Source of the DNA: Icerya purchasi
Lineage: Eukaryota > Arthropoda > Insecta > Hemiptera > Monophlebidae
Length of the DNA stretch: 64,000 nucleotides
Assembly (NCBI GenBank): GCA_039619475.1
Contig: CM077116.1
Coordinates: 170,579,363-170,643,362 of the forward strand
Direction of reading: 5' to 3'
In this document: positions 22,604 through 35,900 of the stretch, piece after piece
How positions within the stretch are numbered: the stretch's first letter is position 1
Layout: each line of letters starts with the position of its first letter
Position numbers and translations under genes: made by a program
Notes under the pieces: model-generated
The model's database searches: none
What the model was told of the DNA's origin: nothing
Seen by the model: only the letters and a program-made list of their open reading frames with translations

Positions 22604-24012
22604 GCCATATGGGAGAAAAAATATAATACGAAAGATTTCAAAAAAAAAAAGAATGTTACAGTTAGAAAAAAACAACAAAAAAAAAATGAAATATTCTTAA
22701 ACTAATAGAATCGAAAAAATTATTATGAATGATATGAGATCTAACGGTAGCAGATGAGTGTGTGCGAATGGATGGTGCGCTTTTGTGGTGGTTGTGACGA
22801 TCAAGGAGTATGTGGAAAAAAAATATAAAAAGTATGTACAATCAGTAAATTGATTGCAAAAAGGTAGAAAGGTTTAAAGGTTACATTTGCTTATTTATTA
22901 GTAGAAAAGGTGCATGGATGCCTTAAATTAACCTTCTGCAAAATGAATGAAATAACGTTACATCATTCAAGCTGGTTTTCATCGGGAGAGATTGTCCATT
23001 TTCACCATGCTTTCTAGAAAAGGTGTATACATGTCGTGAATTTGTATGTTGTAAAAGGTCGTAAATAACGATACATGACAGGCGCTTCAATAATGTTACA
23101 AACGACTGGTGAGGCGGGCGGAGACATCTTATACTGTGGAGCAGCGATTGAATTTCTTGAAAATGTCGAGATCAGTGTTCGATGACGTTGATGTCGATTT
23201 TTTTATGTGCATGTGTGTATTTGAACGAGTCTAAAAAAATATTCCTCTAGCAAATAACGGTAAATAGCGGGGGAGTATTGAGCGGTCAAAGGTTGATAGA
23301 AAGACGAGACGAATACATGAAGAGGTTGACTATACCTGGAAAAGGAGGATTAATGTTTGTAGCAACAATATCGTTAATGAAAATAATAGTTCCTTCGTTT
23401 AATAATTATACTGAGATGTGTATAATATTAAACTTAGTTACGATGTTGATAAAAATTATTTAGTGCTCTGAGATTTTCTCTATCAAAATGTTAAAAGATG
23501 TAAAGTATGTAAGACGGGCTGAATGTGTCAGAAAAATAATAGCAGTAAAAATAATTAAAGATCGATAATTAAAAATTAAATATAATAACTGTGTGTGGTA
23601 TATGTGAGGGTCTGATGTGATATGCTCCCGCGGCTAATACAGAAAAAAAAAATGTTCACGATTAATAAGGAACCTATCTGTGAGTGTGACAATATGGCGT
23701 GTGTGTAAGTCTGTGAGGAGTTGAAAAATAAATAAAACATATTATAATTGCTAGCGAAACGTGAATGCATGGAAATGGATGTCGTGCAAATAAAATCAAA
23801 AAAAAAATGTACAAACGGAAAAAAATTTCAAAAGACTTTTTGGAAAAATAATCTAACAATAATATACAATAATTGATAGTAAAATGGGTGTTGGAGGCAA
23901 CGTCTACACTTCTGCGAGAGTTGATTGATTGACTGGGTCTAGAACATATATTATGAAAGAATTGTAATTTGTGTAGAATGGATAGGGGTGGGAGAGGTAA
24001 ATTATGAAACAG

Positions 24013-24613
24013 TGTTAAATAAAATTATACTCGATTTCATTTTTGAATACATATGTCTGGAAAAAAAATATGAACGTTCGGGAGAAACGATCGGAAGCGA
24101 AAAAAAAATATAGTTAGAATAATTCCATAATACTTGGAGTTGAATAAAAGTTATTATGAACGGTATGGGAACTAACGACAGCAGATGGGTGTGCATTCAT
24201 AGCGGTGAAGACATTGTAGGATTTATTTTTAGAACCGGAGAAAAATAAAAATATTATGAACGGACGAAAGAAATGATCAGAAACGAAAAAAAAATATACT
24301 TCGGCTATTTCTATAATATTTATGCTCGAAAAATTATTAAGAACGATATGGAAACTAACTGCAGAAGATGTGTGCGCATTCATCGCGTTGAAGACATTGT
24401 AGGATTTATTTTTAGAACCGGAGGAAAATAAAAATATTATGAACGGTCAGAAGAAATGATCGGAAGTGAAGAAAATATATAATTGGAATAATTCCATAAT
24501 ACTTGGAGTTGAATAAAAGTTATTATGAACGGTATGGAAACTAACGACAGCAGATGGGTGTGCGGGAATGGACGGTGTGCATTCATAGCGGTCAAATAAA
24601 AAAATAATTACCT
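24013..24613 (-). repeat. Three tandem ~190 bp modules (right arm)
   Basis: Inverted copy of the modules at 10385-10985. Confidence 0.75.
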
Positions 24614-24887
24614 CTCAATATGAAATGACGGAGGCGTCGGGAGCGTCGATCGGAGGTTTGGTGGTCGTAGTAAAAGTAAATAGAATGTGATATATTCGAT
24701 ATTAAAACAACGGAATCGATCGGTAAAGAGGGTGGAAGGAGTAAAGGAGACTAAGGCTATTTTAGACTATAGAAATAATTGATTTGTTAATTTATAAATG
24801 TTTTGGATAACCGGTTAGGTTTAGACAACAGAGCAGTGATTGGGTTATTATGTGAAAAAAATAATAATTAAAAAAAAAGTAATCGCG

Positions 24888-25258
24888 ATAGTATAAACAG
24901 ACAACACGTGCGGGGGAACGGTGCGTGCGCTTTCGCGGCGGAGAGCGTTATGATAGATATATGCGGGGGGTCAGCGCGTGCGTTTTCGCAGAGAATAACG
25001 CTGTGTTAGATATATGTGAGGGATCGGGACGTGCGTCTTGGAATATGATAGTAAGATCGGGGAATCAGGAAAATAAAAAATTATGCTTCGGCTAATTTTA
25101 TATTATGTATACTTAGACTTTGAAATATTAAAGAAATAATCGCAGTATCGGAAAGGGAGCGTGTGTGTGTGTGTGTGTGTGTGGGTGTGATATCGCGGCA
25201 GAGATCGGAATATGCGTGGGATCGGCGCGTGCGCTTTCGCGACTGCGACCGGAGCGTG
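24888..25258. promoter_or_regulatory. Cluster of GCGAAAGCGCACGC-like motifs (right arm)
   Basis: Inverted copy of 9740-10110, including the dinucleotide run (here GT). Confidence 0.5.
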
Positions 25259-25452
25259 CGCGAGAACGAAATATACGTGTGAGAGGTGTGAACTGGAGTT
25301 ATAGGTTAGATTTACGCTTTAAATAATATATTGGGGTTAAATTTTGGAATTTTCATACTTAGGCCTTGAATTTTGAAAAAAATTGCGGTAACGGAGCAGG
25401 ACGGGCGGGGCCAGCGGAGACTTGGGTTACTTTCGGACATTAATTAATACAC

Positions 25453-25833
25453 TTATGTTAATTAATAATCGGATCGGTTTATCGGAAACGAGCGGGACGC
25501 GTACGGGGGAATTTCGGAGAAATTTGGGGAACTTGGGGGAACTTTCAGCACCTGGACACTAATTGGGGTTACTTGCGCCCCCGAATAACACTTTGGACAG
25601 TTTATTGACCTCGGGACACCGTTTGGACGTTCGGTTTATCGGAAACGAGCGGGAACCGTCCGGGGGAAACTCGGGGGAATCGGGGGAAACTTGGGTGAAT
25701 TTTGACCACCTGGACATGAATTGGGGTGAATTTCGTGTTCGGATTACCGGTCTGGGGTGAATTTTCGCCTCCGGGACAGGAATTGGGGTTCGGATTAGCG
25801 GGAGTCGCCAGTCCCCGGGTTTACAGACTACTT
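25453..25833. repeat. GC-rich repeat block (right arm, inverted copy)
   Basis: Mirror of 9165-9545. The G-quadruplex motif lies on the plus strand at 25662-25695. Confidence 0.7.
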
Positions 25834-27913
25834 ATATGGAATATAATTGCTACAGTTCAGAGTTGGTTACCTATTTGAGTACTGGTTTAAAACAGTACTG
25901 CTGAAAATTACATAACCCGGACTGAAGCTTCGAGATTATTCATCCCATTCACCGATGAAGTTTCACGTTTCGTACGGTAGATTTGTTTGAAGAACCTCGA
26001 CTTATTTAACGGAATCCTAGAGATGTTTGGCTTTCTGGTTTAATGAAAATAGCTTAGCGAAAGATGCTGAGAAATTTAAAAAATTTCAAATATCGACTGC
26101 ACTAGAATTTCCTTTTCAATTGAAGTATTTTGAAAAAGAACTGAATTATCTTCGATTCTTTAAAAGCCACGCCGAAGCGTATTTCAAAATCCCCTCTTTT
26201 ATGAAAATAACTCGCGCTGTATAATTCCCTTTCCGGAACATGTATTTTGTTGCATAACATTTTTCGCGTTTTATATATTTTTGTTTATTTCGCAAAAAAG
26301 TGAATAATATAATAAACATTCTGCCCTTCGGGCCACGCAACAATCTTTTTTCTTCTAGAATTATTTTAAAAAAATAATTTTTTTTCACCCGCTTTTATTT
26401 TTTATTCTTAAAAAATCCTAACACACGACGCGGCATTCAACCTTTGTTATCTTATATAAAGTGAAGAAACATAATCTTGGAACCAAAAATGCAATGTACC
26501 CCGAGTTAAGAATGATTAATACATATTCAGATACGATAGGATAAAAATAATTTGTAAAAGAAATAAAAATTTAAAGTAAAATTGGAGCGTGATAAGAGAG
26601 TGAGTGTGCGATGAGAGCCAATTTCTGGATCGAGATTGATGGAGCTTGTCGCATCGAAACCGGTATGGATGGGCACAATCGCAGACCAAAGCGCAGAAAA
26701 TCAACATTGGTGATTCTCGGTAAAAGAGAAAATGAACGAAAAGTAACAAGGCTAAATAGATGAAAGATATGAAAAAGTTAGATTGTTTTTCAAAGTCTAT
26801 CAAAATTGAACCGTTCCGTCGACGGTCACATCCTGCAATTCGAAAATATCTCAAATCGCTACAAGCAACATCCTTTTCTTGTCTGCGTTGTCGCAACGGT
26901 TACTTAAATTAGGACACGATCGCGAAGTTACGCGGGAAAAATATTCTTGGTCAGGTGTGCCCCTTGATTATCCCGTTCTCTATAAATATTAATGATTTTT
27001 GACAACTTTCTGACTAATTCCGCTAATCTCAAATAATTTTCAAAAACTCAAAATTCATTATCGTATATGTGCAAACAAACAAGCAAAAAAAACCTACTGC
27101 GCACGTACGAATGACTAATAAAATTAAAATTATACTCTCTTTAAAAAATCAACTTTTTTACCCTAGCAAACTGAATACTACATAAATTGAACGTCAAATA
27201 ACAAATTATATTTTTTTTTTTTTTTTTTTAAAACAAATTATATAATATACATATGTATATGTTAATGTTTGTTATTTTTTATTAATAACATTGAGTTTTC
27301 TATTTCTACACAAATATTGTGGGTAGCCAGAAAACAATTAAAAATAAAAACTTTATTTATAATGCATTATATACGGCGGTGTTGCGCCGGTGTTGTCGCT
27401 ACAGCAATTATCAAGCTAATTTTGATACACTCATGCAATGTTTCTAATCAGTTCTTTTTTTTTATATATATAAATTAAACATGCATGCTTAAAATTCCAT
27501 AAATGTTTATGTGATCAGGAAAATGTGAATGAAACACAGTATGAAATTTTTCGAAATACAAATATATTTATAAAATCGGTTAAAACTCGCTGTTATTTTA
27601 AATAATTTTTATACAGTTCAAAATAAATCGTATTAACAACTTTTGATAAAAATAAAAAATAGAATATTGTTGAAATTAAAAATATTTCAGATCGCAAAAC
27701 GTTTTTACAAAGAAAAATTTACAACGATTGCATAGATATCGATATTTGAATAGAAAATTGTTATTAATCGATTTGTCAAATTTTATTTATTATTTAATTC
27801 ATCCGTTAAAGGAATCGTTCACTTTTTAAACGCAATAAATTAGCTTTATCGTAGAAAATTTTATTCATTTTATATAGCATTTAATTTATCGGGAAAGAAA
27901 GAGAAAGTTTTAT

Positions 27914-29313
27914 AGAGGAAAAGTATACAATTTTATTAATGAACTGGCATATTCTTCTTTTAAATATATGTATATAAAAATTAACTGAATTCTTTTTAAG
28001 ATCAAAAAAAGGCAAATTTAAAATCTTGAATTTTTGCAGTATTGACTATTGCGAGGGGGGATTTAATAAATTTTGCACACGTCGAAAATAATTAAATCTC
28101 TCCCTGGATGGATGTTGAGACCCGGATCTATAGACCCCTCCTAGGCCCACCTTTAAATCCGGCCCTGTCTGCATTCACTTTGTAATGGCACATTATCGGC
28201 GGTTTGAATTGATGACTATTATTTAAATATTCAATATTTTTCGACTATCGTTAATTTTAAATGCTGCAACATGACGTATCATAAAAAAAGTGAAACTGCA
28301 CTACCGAAGATTAATAACACGTGTCCGACACTCCTCCGATGATAACTAACGCAGCAGAAGCACAAAAATTCGGTGAAAGCCGTATTAACGGTTTAGAAGT
28401 TCGAATAAGTTGAAGAATATGAATTTTGTAGACATAGCGCGAAGGAAGAACCGATATTGGAAAATCTGGAATTACTAAAAGTCTGGAATTATTAAAAGTC
28501 TGAACGAAAGTATGATCTTTTTTTTTTTATTTTTCCTGGTGGCGCTCATGCACCCCATTTTTAACTGCAAATGTCATTACAGCACATCAGGATGAAGAGG
28601 CCACTTCATGATTTACCTAGTAAGCTGTTGGTTCTAAGAAACACGAGCAGCATTTGTATGCGCGTTGGGTCATTTGAAAGGATAGTTGAAAGTGGAACAG
28701 CGGCAAAAGTGGAGCGGGCGAACGCTGCACATTGTTATAACAGGTGTTCCACCGAAGGATAAGAATAAGAAGAGCAGGAACAGAAAGGACTCGTGGGTAG
28801 GGGAAGGGTACCTTCAAGTATATAATTGAGTGAGAGCCATCCTTCATTATAGTGTTATTCAAGAAAAATATATTTTAAAGAAAAAAATGTATAATAATAA
28901 CGGTCGGGACAAAGATAAGTGATCACTATGAAAACAAATCGACCTAATTACCAAAATTGGTTGAAATAAATTTCCCTACGAGGAGCACATGTAGTTCAAT
29001 GTTGAAGAAAGTTACACTGATATATTATTACAATTTTCCGCTGGTATAAAAACCGTAAATTCTACTAACACAAATGCGACTGTCCGATAAAATAAAAATA
29101 TTTTAATTTTATTTAATACGGTAGGAAGTATATATCGTCTTTTTTAAATTTGCAATAATTTTATTTCTGTTCGAGTATTTTATTGTTATTCTTCTTAAAT
29201 CGACTACTATAATTTTTACATAATCATTTGATAAACATGACATTTTGTAAATATCGACGAAAAATAAGTTACAATTACGAAAGTTTCGGTATTAATTCTG
29301 TTTGAAATTACAG
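27914..29313. other. Remainder of intron 1
   Basis: There is no mirrored counterpart and no recognisable gene. Around 28120-28170 a phrase ending AAATCCGGCCCTG resembles transposon termini (5'-CAGGGCCGG on the minus strand), but no partner end was found. Small open frames near 28571-28862 have no recognisable motif. Confidence 0.5.
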
Positions 29314-29409
29314 TAACCGTTGCTGAAAACGATTATTCGCAATGCGGAGTTAGCGGAGTTAGCGGAGGAGCTCGGTTTTTAATCAAAGGTGGACAACCGG
29401 CGAAATTAG
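29314..29409 (+). CDS. Serine protease homologue, exon 2 (propeptide and activation site)
   Basis: The exon is flanked by AAATTACAG and GTAACG and joins exon 1 in phase 1 and exon 3 in phase 1. It encodes residues 25-57 of the composite. Cys35 in DYSQCG probably bridges to Cys164, as in two-chain chymotrypsin-like proteases. The expected activation site, usually Arg followed by IVGG, reads ARFLIKGG here. The Arg is two residues early and Val is replaced by Lys, so normal proteolytic activation is doubtful. The conserved Gly-rich turn before AWPW is present. No clip domain is visible in the exons found. Confidence 0.85.
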
Positions 29410-31500
29410 GTAACGTGATAACAAAAAGTAATTTTATTAAACGAACAACATTTTTATTATCACAAGTTTCTTCATTGCTGCCGAGTGACCTTGTAAAACA
29501 TGAATCAAGTTTAATGTCGATGGTTAGGGAATTATGGGCTATCGAACCGACACGAAACACCGAAATCTACGAATACCAACATTTTTCTTCAAACATAATG
29601 GGAACAAAAGTAATTCTATTGGACATTAACAACACGATGAAAATTAAATTTAATACGTATACATAAAAATAACCGTAGCAGGAAAGTTCTCTGGCATATT
29701 TAGATTAAATCGGAGTCGAACGGAACAATTTCAGAATTTTTACCTGTACTAATCAATCGATTTTATCCTCAAGAGCTGACCAACATTCATATCTAGATGC
29801 ACATTAGTAAATTTCTTTTACCTCTGTTCTATAATTATAGAAAAACTGGAATACATTAGCACTTTAACATTCTAGTAATCAATTCAAGCGGTAGGTATTT
29901 GCGGCCGTTACAAAAATTTCTTCGACCGAACAAAAATAATTCTCGCCTAATCAATATTTTTACCGTTTTTGTTTTTTTATTTACAAACTCCTTCCAAGCT
30001 AGTAAAATTTACAACAGCTTCTTCTACTGTCCTATTTTTAATTAATATTGCATCGTCTCAGCTGTTTTTTCTTACTTTTGTTTCGTTCATTTTTATTTTA
30101 AGACAAAAAAAGGCACAGGTTTATGTTCTTAGCACAGTTTAAACTTCAGCCCCCCCCCCCGATTTTCTCACCATAATATAAAGTCGTAATCGTAGACGTA
30201 TCTGAAGCAATTAATAATGTTTACACCAATTAATATTCCGGCTGCTTTTGTAAAATGTATTTTTCTATATTGTGAATAGCACCAGCGGCGGGGAGATAGA
30301 AGCTCACTTCGTGCCTTGCCGGTATTAATGTCCGATGTTTATTTGGTTAAAGGCATCTCTGCGGTAGTGCACATTGAACGCAAAAAGACACACCATTGCA
30401 GATGTTTAGCGGAAGTATCGAGTTAAAAATTTCTAGAATATTCTGTTATGTATGACTTTTTAGAATAGCTTTATTCGAAGCATGACTGATCAAATTTATG
30501 AGGCGACTGTCGTTAGTTACTCGCATCATTTTCAGAATAGAAAGAATGATGGAAGTAAGCCATTCACCTCCTAAAATAATGCTGTTAAAATGCAAATCTA
30601 GCATGACGGCAGTAGCACGTTGGTCTTGTTAAAGTATCCGCATAAAATACTCATCTGCCCCCCCCCCCCGGGGTGTGTAACTCATCAGATTTCGCACGTT
30701 TCTATGAATAGCGTGAAAACTGGCACTGAATTTGTTTTTGCTTCAACATTTTTGTACGTTAGTGAGGCGTAAAAATCCTATCGTAGAACATTCCATTTCC
30801 GGTATATAAAATTCTAACGCCAGATCGCTTTAAATTAAAATAATTCAAATTACGGATAATTTTACTAATCTATTTGCTGGCAACGTATTTATATATAAAT
30901 ACATAAACGGCAAACAGATATAATAATGTACTTATCTGTTGGAGCGTTTTCGGGCTTAGCTCATCTCTGAGCTATATTGAAAGAAACAGATAGAATGTAT
31001 GTGGTTAAAACAGATTCGGATATGCAGAAATTCCTAACCATGCGCAAATAAATAGAATTTAAAGGATGAAAGTAATTTAAAAAATAAAAAATAAAATGAT
31101 TTGGAAAAGATAGACTTTATTTAAAAAGGGAATTTATCTGGCATTAATCTATTCCCAAATTTACAAACCATGACCCTTTTCCAAAACTTCTTTTGTCTTT
31201 TAAATTACATTTATTATCACATGTTAGGAATTCCCACACACATCCGAATCTGTTTTCAAACTACATATACTCTACTTATTTATTTCAATATGCCTTAGTA
31301 AATTTCCACATTCGGCTAATGATGAAAACATTCTTGTGGATAAGTGTATTATTATATACATCGTCTCTAAATTTATATATTTATTTTAATAAAAATAAAT
31401 CTCACATATCCTTGATAAGGGGAATCATGGATTGTGAAATCAATGACTTTATGTAAAGTAAAAACGAATAAACTAAAAGATAATTATAAAATAAAATAAA
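29410..31500. other. Start of intron 2, no gene recognised
   Basis: Non-coding. Two C-runs (about 30150 and 30660, the second followed by GGGG) interrupt AT-rich sequence. An open frame at 29415-29666 starts just inside the intron but shows no family motif. Confidence 0.5.
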
Positions 31501-31506
31501 TAAATA

Positions 31507-31745
31507 TCCCCCTTATTAACGAAAAAAATTAGTATTAAATAATTTTTACTTTAATAAATCAAAATAAATACCTCGATTTAAGAGAAAACGTTTAAAACGT
31601 TTTCCAGAGCGTAGATTATTAGCTGATGATGGTTTATGCCGGAAAACGTTTCCTTTTCAATTGAGGTATTTATTTTAATTTATTAAAGTAAAAATTATTT
31701 AATACTAATTTTGTTCGTTAATACGGTGAGAAGGGAGGGGGTACT
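31507..31745. mobile_element. MITE-like foldback element
   Basis: The left side, containing TTAGTATTAAATAATTTTTA and AATAAATACCTCGATTT, is repeated inverted on the right (AATTGAGGTATTTATT...TAAAAATTATTTAATACTAA). Arms are about 75 bp and near-perfect. An inner inverted pair around AAAACGTTT lies between them. The outer ends carry C-rich and G-rich flanks. It is too small to encode a transposase. Confidence 0.75.
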
Positions 31746-31792
31746 TATTTATTTAACTTTATCGAAATATCAAAAAAAAAAATGGTATTTAC

Positions 31793-31819
31793 CCCCCCCG
31801 GGGGGGGGGGGGGGGGGGT
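31793..31819. repeat. C8 followed by G19 homopolymer junction
   Basis: A self-complementary C-run directly abuts a long G-run. Such tracts are error-prone in sequencing and may hide a length error or an assembly join. Confidence 0.85.
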
Positions 31820-32039
31820 CGCAACGGAAACAGGTTTGGACTTATCTATTTATTAAAAAGACTAGCGGACCCGGTAGACGTTGTCCTGCCTGAACGTTGG
31901 CTTATCTGCTATTGGCGGATTAAGGAAACGTTTTTTCGATATTTTAATTTTCTACTGTTGCCCAAAGCAATATTCAAAAAATAATTATAATTTCTCGTTA
32001 TCATGCACCATTCAATTCTCGTGAAATTTAAAAGGTAGG

Positions 32040-32285
32040 TGGACAGTTTGGACCGTCGTAGCAGTCCATTTTCTCGATTCTTTCTTTTTTTATATATTTT
32101 TTTTTTAAACTTACGAATGAAGCACATTTAAGGAAACGAAAATACGAATAGGTCTGAATAACTCGTATTTCCGTTTCAGTGAATATGCTTCATTTGTAAG
32201 TTTAAAGAAAAAGAAATTACAAAAAGTTTGTATATATAAAAAGAGAAATAATCGAAAAAATGGACTGCTACCCCGGTCCAGGTTG
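32040..32285. repeat. Hairpin-forming inverted repeat inside intron 2
   Basis: TAGCAGTCCATTTT...CGATT...TTAAACTTACGAATGAAGCA on the left is mirrored on the right by GCTTCATTTGTAAGTTTAAA...AATCG...AATGGACTGCTA. Arms are 75-100 bp, imperfect, with a ~60 bp loop. MITE-like; no termini defined. Confidence 0.7.
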
Positions 32286-32859
32286 AAGCACTTATTTTAA
32301 TGTTCGCAATCGATCTTTCGATTTGCTGCCGGTGGCTAGTATTTCGGATCAAGGACCTTTCAGTTGTTATAAATGCCTCATTGTTGGAGCAATCTTTTTG
32401 TGCTCCTCAAATTTCTTTCGTGACCTGATTGCCGAGTGGTGTGGATGTTTCACTTTTCGTGATAGTTCTTGCGGTATTTGTGAAGTTGGGTCGTTTATTA
32501 TTTTCTTTTCTTTTTCCCAATTTAAGGTATACCATGTTTAAGAGAAATGCAGACCGGTTTGCACCGTACTCGCTAAACAATCATTCGCCTACATTGTTCT
32601 TCTACATCTTTTTATTATATATTTAGTTTAGCGTTGCGACTATTTAACGACGGTATATGTGATCCGCTACAATTCACAGATGTTAAAACGACCTTTTACT
32701 CATACCGCTATACCTGTTTTCTTTTCCTGTATATGGTGGAGGTTTTCTTTCTGTTTTTTTTTTTTTTTTACTAAATTAAATATTATAAACTAGTTCTGGC
32801 CGTTTCCACCTTCCCCAAATAACTTTCTTAGTGTCCTCAATTTCCTTTTGTCCTACGTT

Positions 32860-32930
32860 CTTCCTTCTTGATGGGTAATCGTCCGTAGCTGACAAGCCCA
32901 ATAAAAAAATTAAAAAAAAAAAAAAAAAAG
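32860..32930 (+). mobile_element. 3' end of a plus-strand I-type LINE
   Basis: The phrase CGTCCGTAGCTGACAAGCCCAATAAAAA plus an A-rich tail matches the GTGCCCA/GAACCCA-plus-poly(A) endings of the other LINE copies in this window. The body upstream (about 32286-32860) has no frame I can assign. Confidence 0.5.
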
Positions 32931-35900
32931 CTAAGAAATTAAATAACTAAGCGGTCCGAAATGGACGCAACAAAGGACAGCAGTGCGGACACCACAGAAA
33001 ATGAAGGAAAGGAGAGGATAAACGAAGAGTTATAGGGAGTAGGAAGACCTAATGACAGGAGCTGACTGTATAAAAGGGAGCGTTCGTTACGAAGAGCAGG
33101 ACACACAAAGAAAATGTGATTAGCATCACATGTACGAGGAGGATCACAATCGTGGAGAGAACAATCAGGAGAAGGCGATAAAGCAAATCGAAAGCGAGAG
33201 GAAGGGAGGATAGGGCTTGAAGGACGCCCTTAGTCCGAAATAATGAGGAATTGGGAAAGATCGCTTAAAGAGGAAATATAAGAGATAGCCTGAAGGATGG
33301 CGATTGACTCGGTAGAAAAAATAGAGCAGAAGGAAGGAAGCCGGAAGGACTCAGGATGTCGAAGCGACGGAGCAGTAAACGCACTACCCACGCTGTCCTT
33401 GGAACCATCAGTAAAGATCAATACATGAGCGAGAAAAGAGGAATTCCACAAATGAAGAAATTCATTGTTGACTGCACCGTGAGAGGAGGAATTGGCTCGA
33501 AGTGGGAGAGAGGAAAATTTGATAGGCTGCCATAGGCTATTGAAGTCATGAAAGAAGTACGGGAGAGTGTTGTAGGAAAGGACAACAGGAGAAAAATTAG
33601 AAAGACGGGTAACAATGAGCGACAGGATTGGGATTTTATGAGGAGAAAAACGGCATCAGTTTTTGATATATAGATAGGAGGAAGTAAGTTTGGACGAGGA
33701 GATGGGAAGCCGTTTAATTAAGAAGCGATACCCAAGCTGAGAACGGCGAATAAACAGTGATTGGGCAACCGACTCTGATAGAACTGCGGGAATGGGGGAG
33801 GATTTCAAGGCTCCAATGCACAAACGGAGGCAGGAGTTCTGGATCGCGTCAAGTTTAGTGAGGAGAGACTTGGGGGAATTACCGTAGATAAAGGAACAAT
33901 AGTCGAGCTTGGACCGGATGATGGCTTTGAAAAGAATTAGAAGGATAAACGGATCGCCATCCTATCTGAGGGGAGAGAGAGATTTAAGGAGATTAAGTGT
34001 TTTAAGACAGGATTTATAGAGAAAATTAATCTGCTCATGGAATGTGAGGCGGCTATTTAAAAAAAGGCCAAGATAACACATGGAATTGACAACGGGGATA
34101 GGAATACCAGATACAGTGATGCGAGTTAGAGCTCGGTTAAAGGGTCGGAGAGAAAAAATGATACAAGACGACTTAGTAGGAAAAAGAGAGAGGTGAAGAC
34201 GAGAAAGGGAATTATTAAGAATAGACAGGGAATTATTCAACTCATCAATAGCGACGGACAGATTGTCACAGGTGGAATAGGCCAAAATGTCGTCAGCGAA
34301 GAGGAGGGAGGAAGAATAAATAGGAAGAGAAGCGATATCAGACAGGAACCCTGTGGGAGCCCACGATAAACGCATCTGGAGGAGGAAAGGGAGGGAGAAG
34401 AAATAAAGAGAGTTCTGTTCTGGAAGAGGTTGAGTATGAGAATGACGACGACGGGAGGGAGGTTAAGAGAAAAAAGTTTGGAACCCAAAGTGGGAAGATG
34501 CACATTATCAAAGGCAGAAGAGACGTCCACAAGGGAGACAATCGTGAATTTTTTTGTTAGGAAAGACTTATAGACATCTGAAAGGAAATAACTAATGCAG
34601 TCAACCGGCCCAAGCCCCAGAACGAAAACCAAACATATTAGGAGGGAACAGATTATTGTGCTCCAGCCACCACACGAGGTGATTGTTGGTCAAACCTTCA
34701 AAGAGTTTACACAGGCAGGAAGCCAGGGAAATGGGACGGAAAGAACACTGATTTCTTTTAGGAATGGGAACGACAATAAAGTCGTTCCAGGATTCTGGAG
34801 TAGAGCCAGAAAGGAGAAAAGAATTAAATATATGGAGAAGGAAAAGCAGCGCAGCAGGAGAGAGATTTTTAAGAATAAGGAACGAGAAACCGTCCCGGCC
34901 AGGAGCAGACAAGGTGGATTTATTAAGAATGGATGCAAGCTCCTCGTAACGGAAAGGAGAAGATAGGAAGTGAGGCTCAGAGTCTACAGGAAGAGAAGGA
35001 AGAACAGTTTCTTCAAAAGAAGGGACATAGACGGGAGCAATAGAATCCAAGAAGGACTCCAGCTGGGATTTGGAAGGGTGGGAGTGGCGAGGGCGCTCAG
35101 AAAAGGGTGATCTAAACGCCTTAGCCATTTTCCAGATCTGGGAGAAGAGCGTATCTCTGGAGAAGGCGGAACAGAAAGACTTCCAAGAATTCTTTTTGGC
35201 AGACTTCAGGATAAAACGAGCTTTTACGTTAGCTTCTTTGTGGGCTAGGAAGTTGGACATAGAGGAATGAGAGCGGAAGGCTTTAAAGGTAGCAGAACTT
35301 TTTTGGAACGCTGCTTTACACTCTTCGTTCCACCAGAGTGAGGAGGCATACGAAGAAGAGCGACTGCACGTGCTGGTAATAGGAGGAGAAGATGCGGAAA
35401 GAGCAGAATTTAGCGTTTGAGTGAAAAAATCATAACGGAAGATTGGATTAGGAACATCAGAAAAAGAAGGGAGAGAGGAATCCACCAAGGAACGAAATTT
35501 AGCCCAATCAGTTTTAGAAAGAAGCCAACGGGGAGATTGAAGGGGCATGAAAGACTTGGGAGGGAGCACGTCATTAAGAATGAGCAGAATGGGGACATTT
35601 TCGCTGCCAAAAGTGCCGTCGAGAGTCTTCCAGGAGCATAAGAGACCAAGATTGGGAGAGGAAAAGGAGAGATCAACTGAACTAGAGGAAGAAGGTTGCT
35701 TGAAGAGGGTAGGAGACCGATCATTAAGTAGAAAAAGATCATGATCCAAGATAAGATTTTCAAGAATCGAACCATTAGGATTATTCCCAGCGCAGCCCCA
35801 AAGAGGAGAGTGAGCATTCCAGTCGCCTCCAATGATGAATGGACCAGACAACGATGAAAGAAATGAGATAAGAGGAAGATTAGAGAGGCTGGAGTTAGGA

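Larger units (their letters stand above)
18161..27913 (-). repeat. Right arm of giant inverted repeat (9.75 kb)
   Basis: This is the inverted copy of 7085-16756, longer by exactly the 81 bp tandem duplication at 18541-18702. The outer match ends at 27913 (GAGAAAGTTTTAT), after which the sequence is unrelated to that left of 7085. It carries a second, identical copy of genes A and B on the minus strand. Confidence 0.95.

Noticed and set aside
28130..28170. AAATCCGGCCCTG phrase as a DNA transposon terminus (also ATCCGGCCCTAA near 6256)
   Set aside because: The phrase looks like known transposon ends, but no inverted partner or target-site duplication could be found.
29415..29666. 83 aa frame immediately after exon 2
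   Set aside because: It begins inside intron 2, and the in-frame splice to exon 3 fully explains the protease sequence.
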